Both the position numbers and the translations under genes were made by a program. The notes beneath the pieces were generated by a model, which did not search any database, was not told the DNA's origin, and was given only the letters and a program-made list of their open reading frames with translations. This document shows positions 1 to 8,576 of a stretch of 64,000 nt of DNA, piece after piece; the stretch's first letter is position 1; each line of letters begins with the position of its first letter. The stretch covers positions 208,733 through 272,732 of the forward strand of contig NZ_KE384550.1 of assembly GCF_000426645.1 (NCBI RefSeq). The letters run 5' to 3'. This DNA is from Nakamurella lactea DSM 19367 (GTDB taxonomy: Bacteria; Actinomycetota; Actinomycetes; Mycobacteriales; Nakamurellaceae).

Positions 1-1
1 G

Positions 2-277
2 GAGCGCTTCACGGCGATCTTCGCGACCCGATCGCGGGACGACTGGGCGGCCGAGTTCGATGGCAAGAACGCCTGCGTGACACCGGTTCTCGCCTTCGGC
101 GAGGCGGCGCAGCACCCGCACATCGCGGCCCGCGAGATCATCGTCACCCACGATGGGCACCCGCAGGTGGCCCCGTCACCGCGGTTCTCCCGCACCCCCG
201 GCGCCCCGGGTCCGCTCAAGCCCGCCGACACCGACGTCCCCGGCGTGCTCGCCGGCTGGACGGCTAGCCCGAGGTAG
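2..277 (+). CDS. Alpha-methylacyl-CoA racemase / CaiB-BaiF family CoA transferase, C-terminal part
   Basis: Only the last 91 codons lie in the window; the frame is open from base 2. The translated piece carries the family's C-terminal signature: a TRSRDDWAAEFDGKNACVTPVL-like stretch (around bases 20-90) followed by HPHIAAR, which in 2-methylacyl-CoA racemases precedes the end of the protein. The family interconverts 2R and 2S methyl-branched acyl-CoAs, a step needed before beta-oxidation of isoprenoid or steroid side chains, which fits the genes downstream. It is convergent with the flavin-binding protein gene and the two stop regions overlap by 14 bases. A class III CoA transferase of the same fold cannot be excluded because the N-terminal half is missing. 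Confidence 0.8.
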   Translation, partial: ERFTAIFATRSRDDWAAEFDGKNACVTPVLAFGEAAQHPHIAAREIIVTHDGHPQVAPSPRFSRTPGAPGPLKPADTDVPGVLAGWTASPR

Positions 278-743
278 CGACGTCCGGGCCGGCCGGGATC
301 TTGCGGAAGTCCCAGCTGACGATCTTGTCCGGGTCCAGCCGGAGCCAGGCGTGCTTGCCGTCGTAGTTCATCGCCGTGCCGTCGGGGGCCGTTCCACCGC
401 CAGCAGCGCCACCGAAATACTTGGCGGAGAACATCTTCTCGACGATCTCGAGTGCTGCGACCGGCTCGCCGGTCCGGGGTACCTCACCGACCTGGGCGAC
501 CCGGCCGGTGATCTCGACGCCACACAGCTGCTCATACTCGTGTCCGGCATCGACCACCAGGCCGATCCTGGGATCGGACATCACGTCGGCCCACCGTTGC
601 GAGCGGGTGAGCGAATAGATCCAGACCTTCCCGCCGTGCCACAGGAACCAGAGCGCGGTGGCATGTGGACCGTGCGCGCCGACCGTCGCCACCCGGCAGG
701 TCCGCTCCGTGGCGAGGAATTCGTCCCGCTCGGCCTCGGACAT
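264..743 (-). CDS. PPOX-class (split-barrel flavin/F420-binding) family protein
   Basis: A 159-residue split beta-barrel protein of the pyridoxamine-phosphate-oxidase-like superfamily. It has the usual N-terminal run (FLATERTCRVATVG), then HATALWFLWHGGKVWIYSL and a WADVMSDPRIGLVVD segment typical of actinobacterial members, which may use F420 or FMN. I chose the ATG at 743. A longer reading to 830 would overlap the thiolase by about 40 bases and adds a Ser/Pro/Arg-rich stretch unlike the family. It is the last gene of the putative unit thioesterase - CoA ligase - thiolase - this gene. Substrate unknown; reduction of an enone or other electrophilic intermediate is one possibility. Confidence 0.75.
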   Translation of the reverse strand: MSEAERDEFLATERTCRVATVGAHGPHATALWFLWHGGKVWIYSLTRSQRWADVMSDPRIGLVVDAGHEYEQLCGVEITGRVAQVGEVPRTGEPVAALEIVEKMFSAKYFGGAAGGGTAPDGTAMNYDGKHAWLRLDPDKIVSWDFRKIPAGPDVATSG

Positions 744-789
744 GGCAATCCGACGGCCGCGGCGTTGCTGTGACACTTGCCGGCCCGGG

Positions 790-1929
790 TCAGAGCAGCT
801 CGAGGATGGTGGCGTTGGCCTGGCCACCACCCTCGCACATGGTCTGCAGCCCGTACCGGATCCCGTTGTCCCGCATGTGGTGCACCAGGGTGGTCATCAG
901 GCGCGCACCGGAGCCGCCGAGCGGGTGACCCAGGGCGATAGCGCCACCGTTGGGGTTGAGCCGGGCCGGATCGGCGCCGAGCTCGGCGAGCCATGCCAAC
1001 GGCACCGGCGCGAACGCCTCGTTCACCTCGTACGCGCCGATGTCGTCGATGGACAGACCGGAGCGCTGCAAGGCCTTCTGGGTCGCCGGAATCGGTGCCG
1101 TCAACATGATCACCGGATTCGCGCCGGCGAGCACCGCGGTATGTACCCGGACGATCGGCGTCAGCCCGTGTGCGGCAGCCAGCTCGCTGGTGGTGATCAG
1201 CATGGCGGCGCTGCCGTCCGAGATCTGCGAGCTGTTGCCGGCGGTGATGACGCCGTCCTCGGCGAACACCGTCCGCAGCCGACCCAGGCTCTCCAGGGTG
1301 CTGGACCGGATGCCCTCGTCGGCGGTGACGGTGCCGGTAGCGGTGGGCACCGGAGTGATCTGGGAGTCGAAGCGTCCGTCGGCGCGCGCCTTTGCCGCCT
1401 TCTCGTGCGACGCCACCGAGAACTCGTCCAGCCGGCCGCGCGACAGGCCCCACTGCTCGGCGATCATCTCCGCGCCGACTCCCTGATTGGGGGTCACCCC
1501 GCCGTAGCGGGCCAGCAGCTTGTCACCGAACGGATTCTGCCCGGCGGCATTGGAGCCGATCGGTATCCGGCTCATCGATTCGACGCCACCGGCGACCACG
1601 AAGTCGTACTGTCCGGAAATCACCCCGGCAGCGCCGAAATGCACTGCCTGCTGGGACGACCCGCACTGCCGGTCGATGGTCACGCCGGTGACGCTCTCCG
1701 GCCATCCGGCCGCCAGCACCGCATTACGGGCGATGTCGAAGGCCTGTTCACCGATCTGTCCGACGCATCCCCAGACGACGTCGTCGATCAGCGCGGGCTC
1801 CAGCCCGGTCCGGTCGGCGACGGCACCGAGTACGTGCGCGGAGAGCTCGACCGGATGAATCCCCGACAGTCCTCCGTTGCGCTTGCCGACCGGTGTCCGG
1901 ACGGCCTCCACGATCACCGCATCACGCAT
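790..1929 (-). CDS. Acetyl-CoA C-acyltransferase (thiolase)
   Basis: A 379-residue thiolase that cleaves a 3-oxoacyl-CoA with CoA. The nucleophilic Cys is C89 in [32 protein letters not shown] (active-site His) and CEGGGQANA (second Cys) follow in the normal order and spacing, so it should be active. The ATG at 1929 follows an AGAGGA ribosome site. It resembles FadA5/FadA6-type thiolases of mycobacterial steroid catabolism more than the housekeeping acetoacetyl-CoA thiolase, judging by eye only. It lies 15 bases after the CoA ligase stop codon and is presumably cotranscribed from the palindromic operator at 4320-4335. Confidence 0.9.
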   Translation of the reverse strand: MRDAVIVEAVRTPVGKRNGGLSGIHPVELSAHVLGAVADRTGLEPALIDDVVWGCVGQIGEQAFDIARNAVLAAGWPESVTGVTIDRQCGSSQQAVHFGAAGVISGQYDFVVAGGVESMSRIPIGSNAAGQNPFGDKLLARYGGVTPNQGVGAEMIAEQWGLSRGRLDEFSVASHEKAAKARADGRFDSQITPVPTATGTVTADEGIRSSTLESLGRLRTVFAEDGVITAGNSSQISDGSAAMLITTSELAAAHGLTPIVRVHTAVLAGANPVIMLTAPIPATQKALQRSGLSIDDIGAYEVNEAFAPVPLAWLAELGADPARLNPNGGAIALGHPLGGSGARLMTTLVHHMRDNGIRYGLQTMCEGGGQANATILELL

Positions 1930-1944
1930 CTGACAGTTCCTCTC

Positions 1945-3600
1945 TCAACCAGCATCCGTTGATCGGCGGTCCCGCCGACCACCCACCAGGCCCATATCCT
2001 GCATATCGACGCTACCGGCCGTTCCTTCGGCGCGGAGCACGTGCTTCATGATCCGGCCGAGCGCATTGGCGGGCAATGACTCTCGAATGTCCAGATACCG
2101 CGGCAGTGCGAAATAGGCGACCCGGTCGCGGAGGTGATCGATCAGGTCCGACGGCTCCATGCTCGCCCCCTGCGCCAGCACGACGCTCGCCTTCATCTCG
2201 TCGTCGCCGACGTCGGCCGGCACGGCGCTGACAGCGACGTCGGCCACCGCCGGAAGCTCCCTGATGAGCAGCTCGATGGACAGCGACGAGATGTTCTCGC
2301 CCCGGCGGCGGACGATGTCCTTCTTCCGGTCGACGAAGCTGACCGCGCCGCTCTGGTCCATCCTGCCGAAGTCGCCCGTGTGGTGCCAGAGGTTCCGCCA
2401 GGCGATCGCCGTCTCCTCGGGTTTGCGCCAGTAGCCGGAGTACATGGCGTTGGGCACCTTGGGACGCACCACGATCTCGCCCGCCCCACCCAGCGGCACC
2501 TCGTTGTCGAACTCGTCGTGGATGCGGACCTCCAGCAACGGTGAAGGCTGTCCACAGGTCGACGGGTCCCTGGGGCTGTTCGGGTCGGTGTTCGTTACCG
2601 GCACGCATTCGGTCTGCCCATATCCCTCGGCCATCACCGGGGTCTTGAACCGCTCGGCGAACTCCCGCTGCTGCGCCTCGGGCAGCGGCACCCAGGTGGC
2701 CATCCGGAACGACCGCGCGCCGTCCGTGGGCCGGGGCGGCTGCGCCAGAATCATCGCCCCCATCACCCCGACACCGACCAGCATGGTCGCCTCGGCGCGG
2801 GCCGCGTCGGCCATGAAGGTGGAGGCGTGGAAGTCGGAGGCGACGGCGAAGGAGGCGTCGTTGACCAGCGCGCTCATGAAGGCGACCATCTGGCCGCTCG
2901 AGTGGTACATCGGGAAGCCGGTGTAGACCCGGTCGCCGGGGATCACCCAGCCGCGCATGCCGTAAGCGCGCCCTACGTTGACGTAATACCCGGTGGACAG
3001 CACGCAGCCCTTGGCCGCCGCGGTGGTACCGGAGGTGTACATCAGCGTGATCGGGTCCGACGCATCCGGGGTTGCCCGCCGGTAGGCGCCCTCGTCGTCC
3101 AGCAGCCGGGAGAAGGGAACCGCGTCGCCGGCCGGCTCGTTCGCACCTTCAGGAACACCGACCGTGACGATCTGCTGCACACCGGCCCGTTCGAGATAAC
3201 CGTCGGCGGCCGCCAACCCGACCGCGTCGGCGATCAGCACCTTCGGTTCACAGTCGTCCAGCTGGTAGGACAGGAAGTCGCCCTTGAGGAAGTAGTTCAG
3301 CGGCACCTGAACGGCGCCGAGTTTGGCGACGGCGAACAGGATGTCGATGGTCTCGATCCGGTTCGGGAGGATCCAGGCCACCCGATCGCCCTGGCCGACG
3401 CCCAGTCTCGCCAGTCCTGCCGCCACCCGGTCGCTGCGCCGGTCGACTTCGGCCGCGGAGAACCAGTTCAGCTCGTCGTCGCAGCAGACGAACTGGCCGT
3501 CCGGATCCTGCTCGACCCGCTGCCGCAGCGCGGCATCGACGGTGGTCGGCGGGCCAGGCGCCGGCAGCGGGCTGCCGAGCGCGTCCTCGGTCCCGGTCAT
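1945..3600 (-). CDS. AMP-dependent acyl-CoA ligase (CaiC/FadD-like)
   Basis: A 551-residue adenylate-forming enzyme that activates a carboxylic acid with ATP and CoA. The P-loop-like motif is LMYTSGTTAAAKG; GYGQTE, HTGDFGRMD and KKDIVRRRGENIS follow. The start at 3600 is set by a 4-base ATGA overlap with the thioesterase stop; an upstream extension to 3666 would run into that gene. In the C-terminal hinge motif the usual GK is GR (LGRIMKHVLR), as in many carnitine/crotonobetaine-CoA-ligase-like members. Substrate not predictable from sequence; the context suggests an intermediate of the island's pathway. Confidence 0.88.
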   Translation of the reverse strand: MTGTEDALGSPLPAPGPPTTVDAALRQRVEQDPDGQFVCCDDELNWFSAAEVDRRSDRVAAGLARLGVGQGDRVAWILPNRIETIDILFAVAKLGAVQVPLNYFLKGDFLSYQLDDCEPKVLIADAVGLAAADGYLERAGVQQIVTVGVPEGANEPAGDAVPFSRLLDDEGAYRRATPDASDPITLMYTSGTTAAAKGCVLSTGYYVNVGRAYGMRGWVIPGDRVYTGFPMYHSSGQMVAFMSALVNDASFAVASDFHASTFMADAARAEATMLVGVGVMGAMILAQPPRPTDGARSFRMATWVPLPEAQQREFAERFKTPVMAEGYGQTECVPVTNTDPNSPRDPSTCGQPSPLLEVRIHDEFDNEVPLGGAGEIVVRPKVPNAMYSGYWRKPEETAIAWRNLWHHTGDFGRMDQSGAVSFVDRKKDIVRRRGENISSLSIELLIRELPAVADVAVSAVPADVGDDEMKASVVLAQGASMEPSDLIDHLRDRVAYFALPRYLDIRESLPANALGRIMKHVLRAEGTAGSVDMQDMGLVGGRRDRRSTDAG

Positions 3601-4310
3601 GAGACTCCGATCCCCAGCGCCGGGTCGATCTCCCGCTTCGGCCACGCCGCATCCTCGGAGATCCACCTGGGCATGATCAGCAGTGCCTGCGCCTGGGCTG
3701 TGAGTACCCCGTCCGCGTCGTGACAGGTGGCGGCAAGAGTCCGCTTCGAGCCGTCGACCCGGTCCATCCGGCCGGCGAACTCTATTCGACCCAACGGGGT
3801 GGGTCGCCGGTAGCTCACCGACAGGTTCGCCGTCATGCCAAGGCTTTGCACCGAAGCGGCCGCCTCGGTGAACAGCTGGTCGAAGACCATCGCGATGATG
3901 CCTCCGTGCACGCAGCCCTGGGGTCCCTCGTACAGCGGGCCAAGGTCCAGCGTTGCCCGCGCGCCGTCCGGCGTCCAGCGGATCGCCTGTGCGCCGGTGG
4001 CGCAGGCGAACGGGTTGCGCAGCCCGAGGACGGCGTTGCCGTGCTCACGGCCGCCGCCGTCATGGTCGAGTTCCATGCCGAACCAGTCCTCGCGGGCACT
4101 GGTCCGCAGCCGATCGGTGAGTACCCTGACCTGCTCGGTGATCTCGGCAATCTCGGCGAGGTCGACCTCGGTGAGGATCTGCGCCTCGGACAACCGGCGC
4201 ACGGACTGGGTGAGCTCCGCATGCAGGCGATCGGACTCGGCGGTCTGATCCCGCGTCGTCGAGATCCGGCGAAAGGCCATCATCGACGGCACGCCGGGCG
4301 CGTCTGTCAT
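3597..4310 (-). CDS. PaaI-like hotdog-fold acyl-CoA thioesterase
   Basis: A 237-residue protein. The C-terminal 140 residues are a hotdog domain: GPQGCVHGGIIAMVFDQL carries the conserved HGG, followed by TANLSVSYRRPTPLG. The first ~90 residues form a helical, charged extension (LHAELTQSVRRLSEAQ) of unknown role. The ATG at 4310 is only nine bases from the operator palindrome at 4320-4335, so repressor binding should block its transcription directly. ATGA overlap with the CoA ligase implies translational coupling. It probably hydrolyses stalled CoA esters of the pathway to recycle CoA. Confidence 0.82.
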   Translation of the reverse strand: MTDAPGVPSMMAFRRISTTRDQTAESDRLHAELTQSVRRLSEAQILTEVDLAEIAEITEQVRVLTDRLRTSAREDWFGMELDHDGGGREHGNAVLGLRNPFACATGAQAIRWTPDGARATLDLGPLYEGPQGCVHGGIIAMVFDQLFTEAAASVQSLGMTANLSVSYRRPTPLGRIEFAGRMDRVDGSKRTLAATCHDADGVLTAQAQALLIMPRWISEDAAWPKREIDPALGIGVS

Positions 4311-4315
4311 GCGAC

Positions 4316-6457
4316 TCAGCCAACCATATGGTTGGTTTCGCGTGCCGCGCGGGTCCAGTGATCGGGCGACGACACGATACTCAACGGCGAACCGGACGGG
4401 ACCGCCTCGACCAACAGCGACCGCCCGGTCCGCGGGTCGAGGTACGTGCGCTCGATGATCGCCGGCGCCACCTGCCGTTCCAGGGTCGGGCATCCCGAGG
4501 TCCACGAATCGGGCGCGTGTGCCAGGATCGCGCCGCTCTGCTCGGCCACCGCGGTGGCGCCGCGCCGCTGCACCCCGACGAACAATCGCTGCGGGGGCAG
4601 GTCCAGATCACCGGGCCGGGCCGGGCCGGCCACCGCTGTCGCCGCCGGCCGGGCCGCCAGCAGGCGCTCGGCGCGGATCTCGTCTCGCTGCCGGTCGGAG
4701 GCCTGCGGGTCGGGACTGCCGTCGTCGTGCATGACAACGCCGTAGGACGCCAGCGCCACCTCAGCAGTGATCCGACTGCACCGGACGTCGCGGGCCACCC
4801 GCTGCGGGTCACGGTCAAGCGGATCGCCGTAGCCGCCGGCGGTGGCCAGCGCGAATTCAACCGCGTCACCGTCGGTGAGCACCACATCACTGCTCTTGCC
4901 CGGCAGCGCGGTGCTGGTGCCGTCGGCGCGGTGCAGGGTGAACTCGCAGACCCCGCCCGGAAATCCGCCGGCAGCCCCGTTGAGCGGGATGTCCTCGCGG
5001 ATGGCCAGACACTGACCGACGATCTGCGGTACGCCGTGCGGCCGTAGCTGCATGTGCGCACCGCCGCCGCTGCGGAAGGTGCCCTCGCCGAACGCGCCGC
5101 CACGGGCACGCTTGAAGTCGACGAGCATCGGGTAGGCCGCCTCCAGCGACTCGACGTCGCTGGCCTCCATGATCTGCGCGCGGGACACCATGAAGTTCGA
5201 CAGGTCGATGCCGTCGTGGTCGTGCGCCGCCGCCGCCCCGCCCATCGCCCCGTCCAGCATCATCCAGCCGTCCGGGCCGAAAGGTCCTACGTAGGCCCAG
5301 ATCTGGATGGCCAGCGTGGTCGACGCGATCGGCCCGGTCGCCAGGTGCGCCACTTCACTGTCCTGGGAGGCCGCGATTGCCATCATCACGCATTCGGTGG
5401 CGGCGGTCGATGCCGCCAGCGCGACGTCGCAGTGCGCCGAGGCGACCGGCGCCGGCGGCGCGCTGTGCATGATGGTGCCGGCCGGGCAGTTCACCGTGAC
5501 CGGCGCGAACATGCCCTCGTTCAGCGGCAGGTCGTAGGTGAGCACATCCGAGATGTCGCCGACCACCCCGGCGGTCACGATGTGCGGCTGGGTGTTGAAG
5601 AAGTGGTCCGCCTGCGGTGGTGCGCCGTCGAAGTCGAAGACCAGCTCGTCGCCGCGCACCGTCATCCGGGTGGGCACCTGGTACAGCTCGTCGTGCCACT
5701 CCACCCACATGTCGTAGGAGTACTCGCCGTCGGCGAGCTGCCGGATCCGCCGGCGCATCTCCGCCTCGGCCAGCCGGCGCAACTCGGCCACCCCGTCGAC
5801 GAAACCGGCGGTGCCCATGCCGTCGGCGATGGAGATCAGCTTGTCCGCGGCCACCTGGCAGCCGGCCACCAGGCTGCGCAGATCCATTTCCACCATGGCG
5901 GACTGGCGCACGTTGGTGCGCAGGATGCCCCAGACATCGGGCTGTTCGACCCCCGCACGGAACAGCCGTACCGGTGGGAACCGCAGCGCCTCCTGGTAGC
6001 ACTCGGTGGCCGCCGGGGACCATGACCCGAACACCATGCCGCCCAGGTCGATCAGGTGGCCGGAGTTCACCACCCAGCCGATCAGCGTGTCGTGGTGGAA
6101 CACCGGCATCTGGACGACGACGTCCTGCGGGTGCAGGCCGCCGCCGTTGTACGGGTCGTTGGACAGGAAGACGTCGCCGGGGGCGATGCTGCCGGCGTGG
6201 GTGGCCATGGTGACGTGCACCGCCGGCCCGCAGATGCCGAAGTGGTGGGAGATGGCCCCGCCGGCCACCATCATCGAGCCGTCCGCCTCGAGCAGAGTGC
6301 AGGAATAGTCCCGACTCTCGATGATGATGGGACTGATCGCGGTCCGCTCGATGGTGATCGCGCCCTCTTCGGCGACGGCCTGCAGCCGGGATCGCAACAC
6401 CTCGAGGGCGATCGGGTCTGCGGCGGCGCGGTCGAACCCGGCGTCGGTGACGGTCAT
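4316..6457 (-). CDS. Hydantoinase B / oxoprolinase-like subunit with C-terminal extension
   Basis: A 713-residue HyuB-type subunit. Residues ~15-560 carry family motifs (AGGAISHHFG, LSNDPYNGGGLHPQD, GHLIDLGG, GGAHMQLRPHG, GAAGGFPGG, ATAGGYGDP). The partner HyuA gene overlaps by ATGA. Family members hydrolyse cyclic amides with ATP or, in acetone and acetophenone carboxylases, carboxylate ketones after phosphorylation. About 100 C-terminal residues (from ~RPGDLDLPPQRLF) go beyond the family norm and faintly resemble an acetone-carboxylase gamma subunit (YLDPRTGRSLLVEAVP), which would make this a beta-gamma fusion; that reading is tentative. The last codons (NHMVG) are the operator palindrome at 4320-4335. 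Confidence 0.82.
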   Translation of the reverse strand: MTVTDAGFDRAAADPIALEVLRSRLQAVAEEGAITIERTAISPIIIESRDYSCTLLEADGSMMVAGGAISHHFGICGPAVHVTMATHAGSIAPGDVFLSNDPYNGGGLHPQDVVVQMPVFHHDTLIGWVVNSGHLIDLGGMVFGSWSPAATECYQEALRFPPVRLFRAGVEQPDVWGILRTNVRQSAMVEMDLRSLVAGCQVAADKLISIADGMGTAGFVDGVAELRRLAEAEMRRRIRQLADGEYSYDMWVEWHDELYQVPTRMTVRGDELVFDFDGAPPQADHFFNTQPHIVTAGVVGDISDVLTYDLPLNEGMFAPVTVNCPAGTIMHSAPPAPVASAHCDVALAASTAATECVMMAIAASQDSEVAHLATGPIASTTLAIQIWAYVGPFGPDGWMMLDGAMGGAAAAHDHDGIDLSNFMVSRAQIMEASDVESLEAAYPMLVDFKRARGGAFGEGTFRSGGGAHMQLRPHGVPQIVGQCLAIREDIPLNGAAGGFPGGVCEFTLHRADGTSTALPGKSSDVVLTDGDAVEFALATAGGYGDPLDRDPQRVARDVRCSRITAEVALASYGVVMHDDGSPDPQASDRQRDEIRAERLLAARPAATAVAGPARPGDLDLPPQRLFVGVQRRGATAVAEQSGAILAHAPDSWTSGCPTLERQVAPAIIERTYLDPRTGRSLLVEAVPSGSPLSIVSSPDHWTRAARETNHMVG
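4320..4335. promoter_or_regulatory. Operator A of the island regulon
   Basis: CCAACCATATGGTTGG is a perfect 16-base palindrome. It lies nine bases before the thioesterase ATG and inside the last codons of hyuB, so it should control the unit thioesterase - CoA ligase - thiolase - PPOX protein. Confidence 0.8.
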
Positions 6458-8532
6458 TTCACTGCCTCCAGGTGCAGGTTGCGGTAGGAGTCGACGGTGG
6501 CGGTGAATCCCGCGGGGATCCAGATGGTGGTGTCGTCGGCGTCGATCACGGCGGGACCGTCGAGCCGGTGCCCCGGTTGCAGTTCCCGACTGAGAACCGT
6601 TGGCACGTCATCGGGCTCACCAACCCGGCCGACATGGATCCGCCGGCTTCCGGCGGACCGCGGTGCGCCACCGGGCCCGTCGTCGTAGCGGGTCATGGTG
6701 GCCCGTACGGTCGCGCCGAGCCCGTAGGCGCGCAGCGTCACCAATTCCACCGGCGCACCGGTCGACACGGCGCCGGAGCCGTACCGGGACACGTATTCGT
6801 CGGTGAACCGCTGCACCAGGTCCGCCTGGCCGGCCTCGTCGAGCTCGCCGTGCCAGGGGATCTGCAGTTCGTAGTGCTGCCGGAAGAAGCGCACATCGGC
6901 GATCAGCCCGATCGTCATGTCCTTCTCCGGCACCTCGTCGGCCGCCAGGTCAGCGCGGACCTCCTCGGCCAGTTCCTTCGCGGTCTGCACCAGCACCGCT
7001 CCGTCGTCGGGCAGCAGCACCGACACCGCCCGGCTGCGCTCCCGCCGGACATCGGAGGTGGCGGCCCCGAAAGCGGACAGCACCGAGGCGAGCTCCGGGA
7101 TGACGACCCCGCGCAACCCCAGTTCCCGGGCGATCTCGGCGCTGGACAGGGCGCCGCAACCGCCCATCGTGATCAGCGAGAATTCCCGCTGGTCGACGCC
7201 CTGCTCGGCGAACCGGGCGCGCAATGCCCTGGTCATGCTGGACTTGGCCACTTCCCAGATACCCCAGGCAGCCTCTATCGCGCTCATGCCGAGTCGCTCG
7301 CCGAGCTCCCGACACACCTGTAGCGCTGCGTCGCTGTCCAGGGTCATCTCGCCGCCGAGGAAGTGCCCAGGGTCGATGTAGCCGAGGACCACCAGCGCGT
7401 CGGTGACGGTCGGTGCAGTTCCGCCGCGGCCGTAGCAGGCCGGACCGGGATCCGCACCGGCCGACCGTGGCCCGACCCGGAGGATGTTCAACGAGTCGAC
7501 CCAGCCGATGGACCCGCCGCCGGTGCCGATCGAGTTGATGTCGATCATCGGCAGTGCGGTCCAGATGCCCATCAGTTCACCGGTACTGCGCCGGGCCGCT
7601 ACCCCGTCGGAGATGAACGAGACGTCGAACGACGTACCCCCGACGTCGCCGGTGACGGCCTTGGTGATGCCGGTGGCGGCGCAGACCGCCTGGGCGGCAA
7701 TGACACCGGCCGCGGGACCGGACTCGGCCATGGTGGCCGGCAGCCGGCGGCCCTCGGCCACCGTGATCGAGCCGCCGCCGGAGTGCACCAGTAGCGGCGC
7801 CACCCGCAGCCCCCGATCGGCCAGTTCGGCCGCCAGCGAATCGACGCCGTCCAGCGCCCCGCCGGTGTAGGCGTTGAGCAACGCGAACTGGGTGCGTTCG
7901 AACTCCTTGACGACCGGCAGCAGATCCGAGCCCGAGGTGACGGGCAGGTCCGGGAATGCCGCGCGGATCGCCGCCACGGCAGCGCTTTCGTGGTCGTCGT
8001 TGACGCACGACCAAAGGAAGGAGACCGTCAGCCCCTCGATCCGGTGGTTGTCGACCAGCCACCGCGCTTGGGTCACCGCCTGCGCGGGGTCCAGCGCGGT
8101 GAGCACCGTGCCGGACCTGTCGATGCGCTCGGCGACGCCGCGGATGCGCTCCCGGTCCACCAGCGAATCCGGGGTGACCAGCCAGCCGTCGGCATGGATG
8201 CGCATGGCGCGTGCCATCGGCACCAGGTCCTCGAAGCCTTCGGTGGTGATCAGACCGAGCCGCCGACCGGTGCGGGAGGCGATGGTGTTCGTCACCGCGG
8301 TGGTGCCCAGCCCGAACCGTGCAACGCTCGGCAACAACGCGTCGAGGGTGGTGCCGGCCCGCTGCGCGACCCGCTCGCAGGCTTCCAGCACGCCGGCACC
8401 GAGATTGCCAGGGGTGCTCGGCGCCTTTGCCCGCCAGCTCGTGCTGCCGTCCGACAGGATCGCGTCGGTGAACGTGCCGCCGACATCGACTCCGATACAG
8501 GTGGCACTGCTGGTGGTGTCGAGTGCTGTCAT
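6454..8532 (-). CDS. Hydantoinase A / oxoprolinase-like ATP-binding subunit
   Basis: A 692-residue HyuA-type subunit of the ASKHA fold. The N-terminal phosphate-binding motif IGVDVGGTFTDAI, the RFGLGTTAVTNTI segment and the central GDVGGTSFDVSFI and GTGGGSIGWVD motifs are all present, so ATP use is likely. A GAGGAG site precedes the ATG at 8532. With HyuB it would form an ATP-dependent amidase/lactamase or a ketone carboxylase. No carbamoylase or racemase gene of classical hydantoin use is nearby, so a carboxylase or cyclic-amide/lactone role in the catabolic pathway is more likely than hydantoin degradation. Confidence 0.87.
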   Translation of the reverse strand: MTALDTTSSATCIGVDVGGTFTDAILSDGSTSWRAKAPSTPGNLGAGVLEACERVAQRAGTTLDALLPSVARFGLGTTAVTNTIASRTGRRLGLITTEGFEDLVPMARAMRIHADGWLVTPDSLVDRERIRGVAERIDRSGTVLTALDPAQAVTQARWLVDNHRIEGLTVSFLWSCVNDDHESAAVAAIRAAFPDLPVTSGSDLLPVVKEFERTQFALLNAYTGGALDGVDSLAAELADRGLRVAPLLVHSGGGSITVAEGRRLPATMAESGPAAGVIAAQAVCAATGITKAVTGDVGGTSFDVSFISDGVAARRSTGELMGIWTALPMIDINSIGTGGGSIGWVDSLNILRVGPRSAGADPGPACYGRGGTAPTVTDALVVLGYIDPGHFLGGEMTLDSDAALQVCRELGERLGMSAIEAAWGIWEVAKSSMTRALRARFAEQGVDQREFSLITMGGCGALSSAEIARELGLRGVVIPELASVLSAFGAATSDVRRERSRAVSVLLPDDGAVLVQTAKELAEEVRADLAADEVPEKDMTIGLIADVRFFRQHYELQIPWHGELDEAGQADLVQRFTDEYVSRYGSGAVSTGAPVELVTLRAYGLGATVRATMTRYDDGPGGAPRSAGSRRIHVGRVGEPDDVPTVLSRELQPGHRLDGPAVIDADDTTIWIPAGFTATVDSYRNLHLEAVK

Positions 8533-8576
8533 CCGTTGTCTCCTCGTTGAGATGAGTCTGTGGCACCTGTCGACGG

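Noticed and set aside
581-1453. Arg-rich open frame overlapping the thiolase
   Set aside because: Out-of-frame shadow with extreme Arg content and no ribosome site.
1945-3600. Arg in place of the hinge Lys as a sign of an inactive CoA ligase
   Set aside because: Many carnitine-CoA-ligase-like members have Arg or another residue there and all other motifs are intact, so it is more likely a subfamily trait.
4316-8532. Classical hydantoin utilisation cluster
   Set aside because: No carbamoylase, racemase or transporter gene is nearby, and the operators tie the pair to CoA-ester catabolism.
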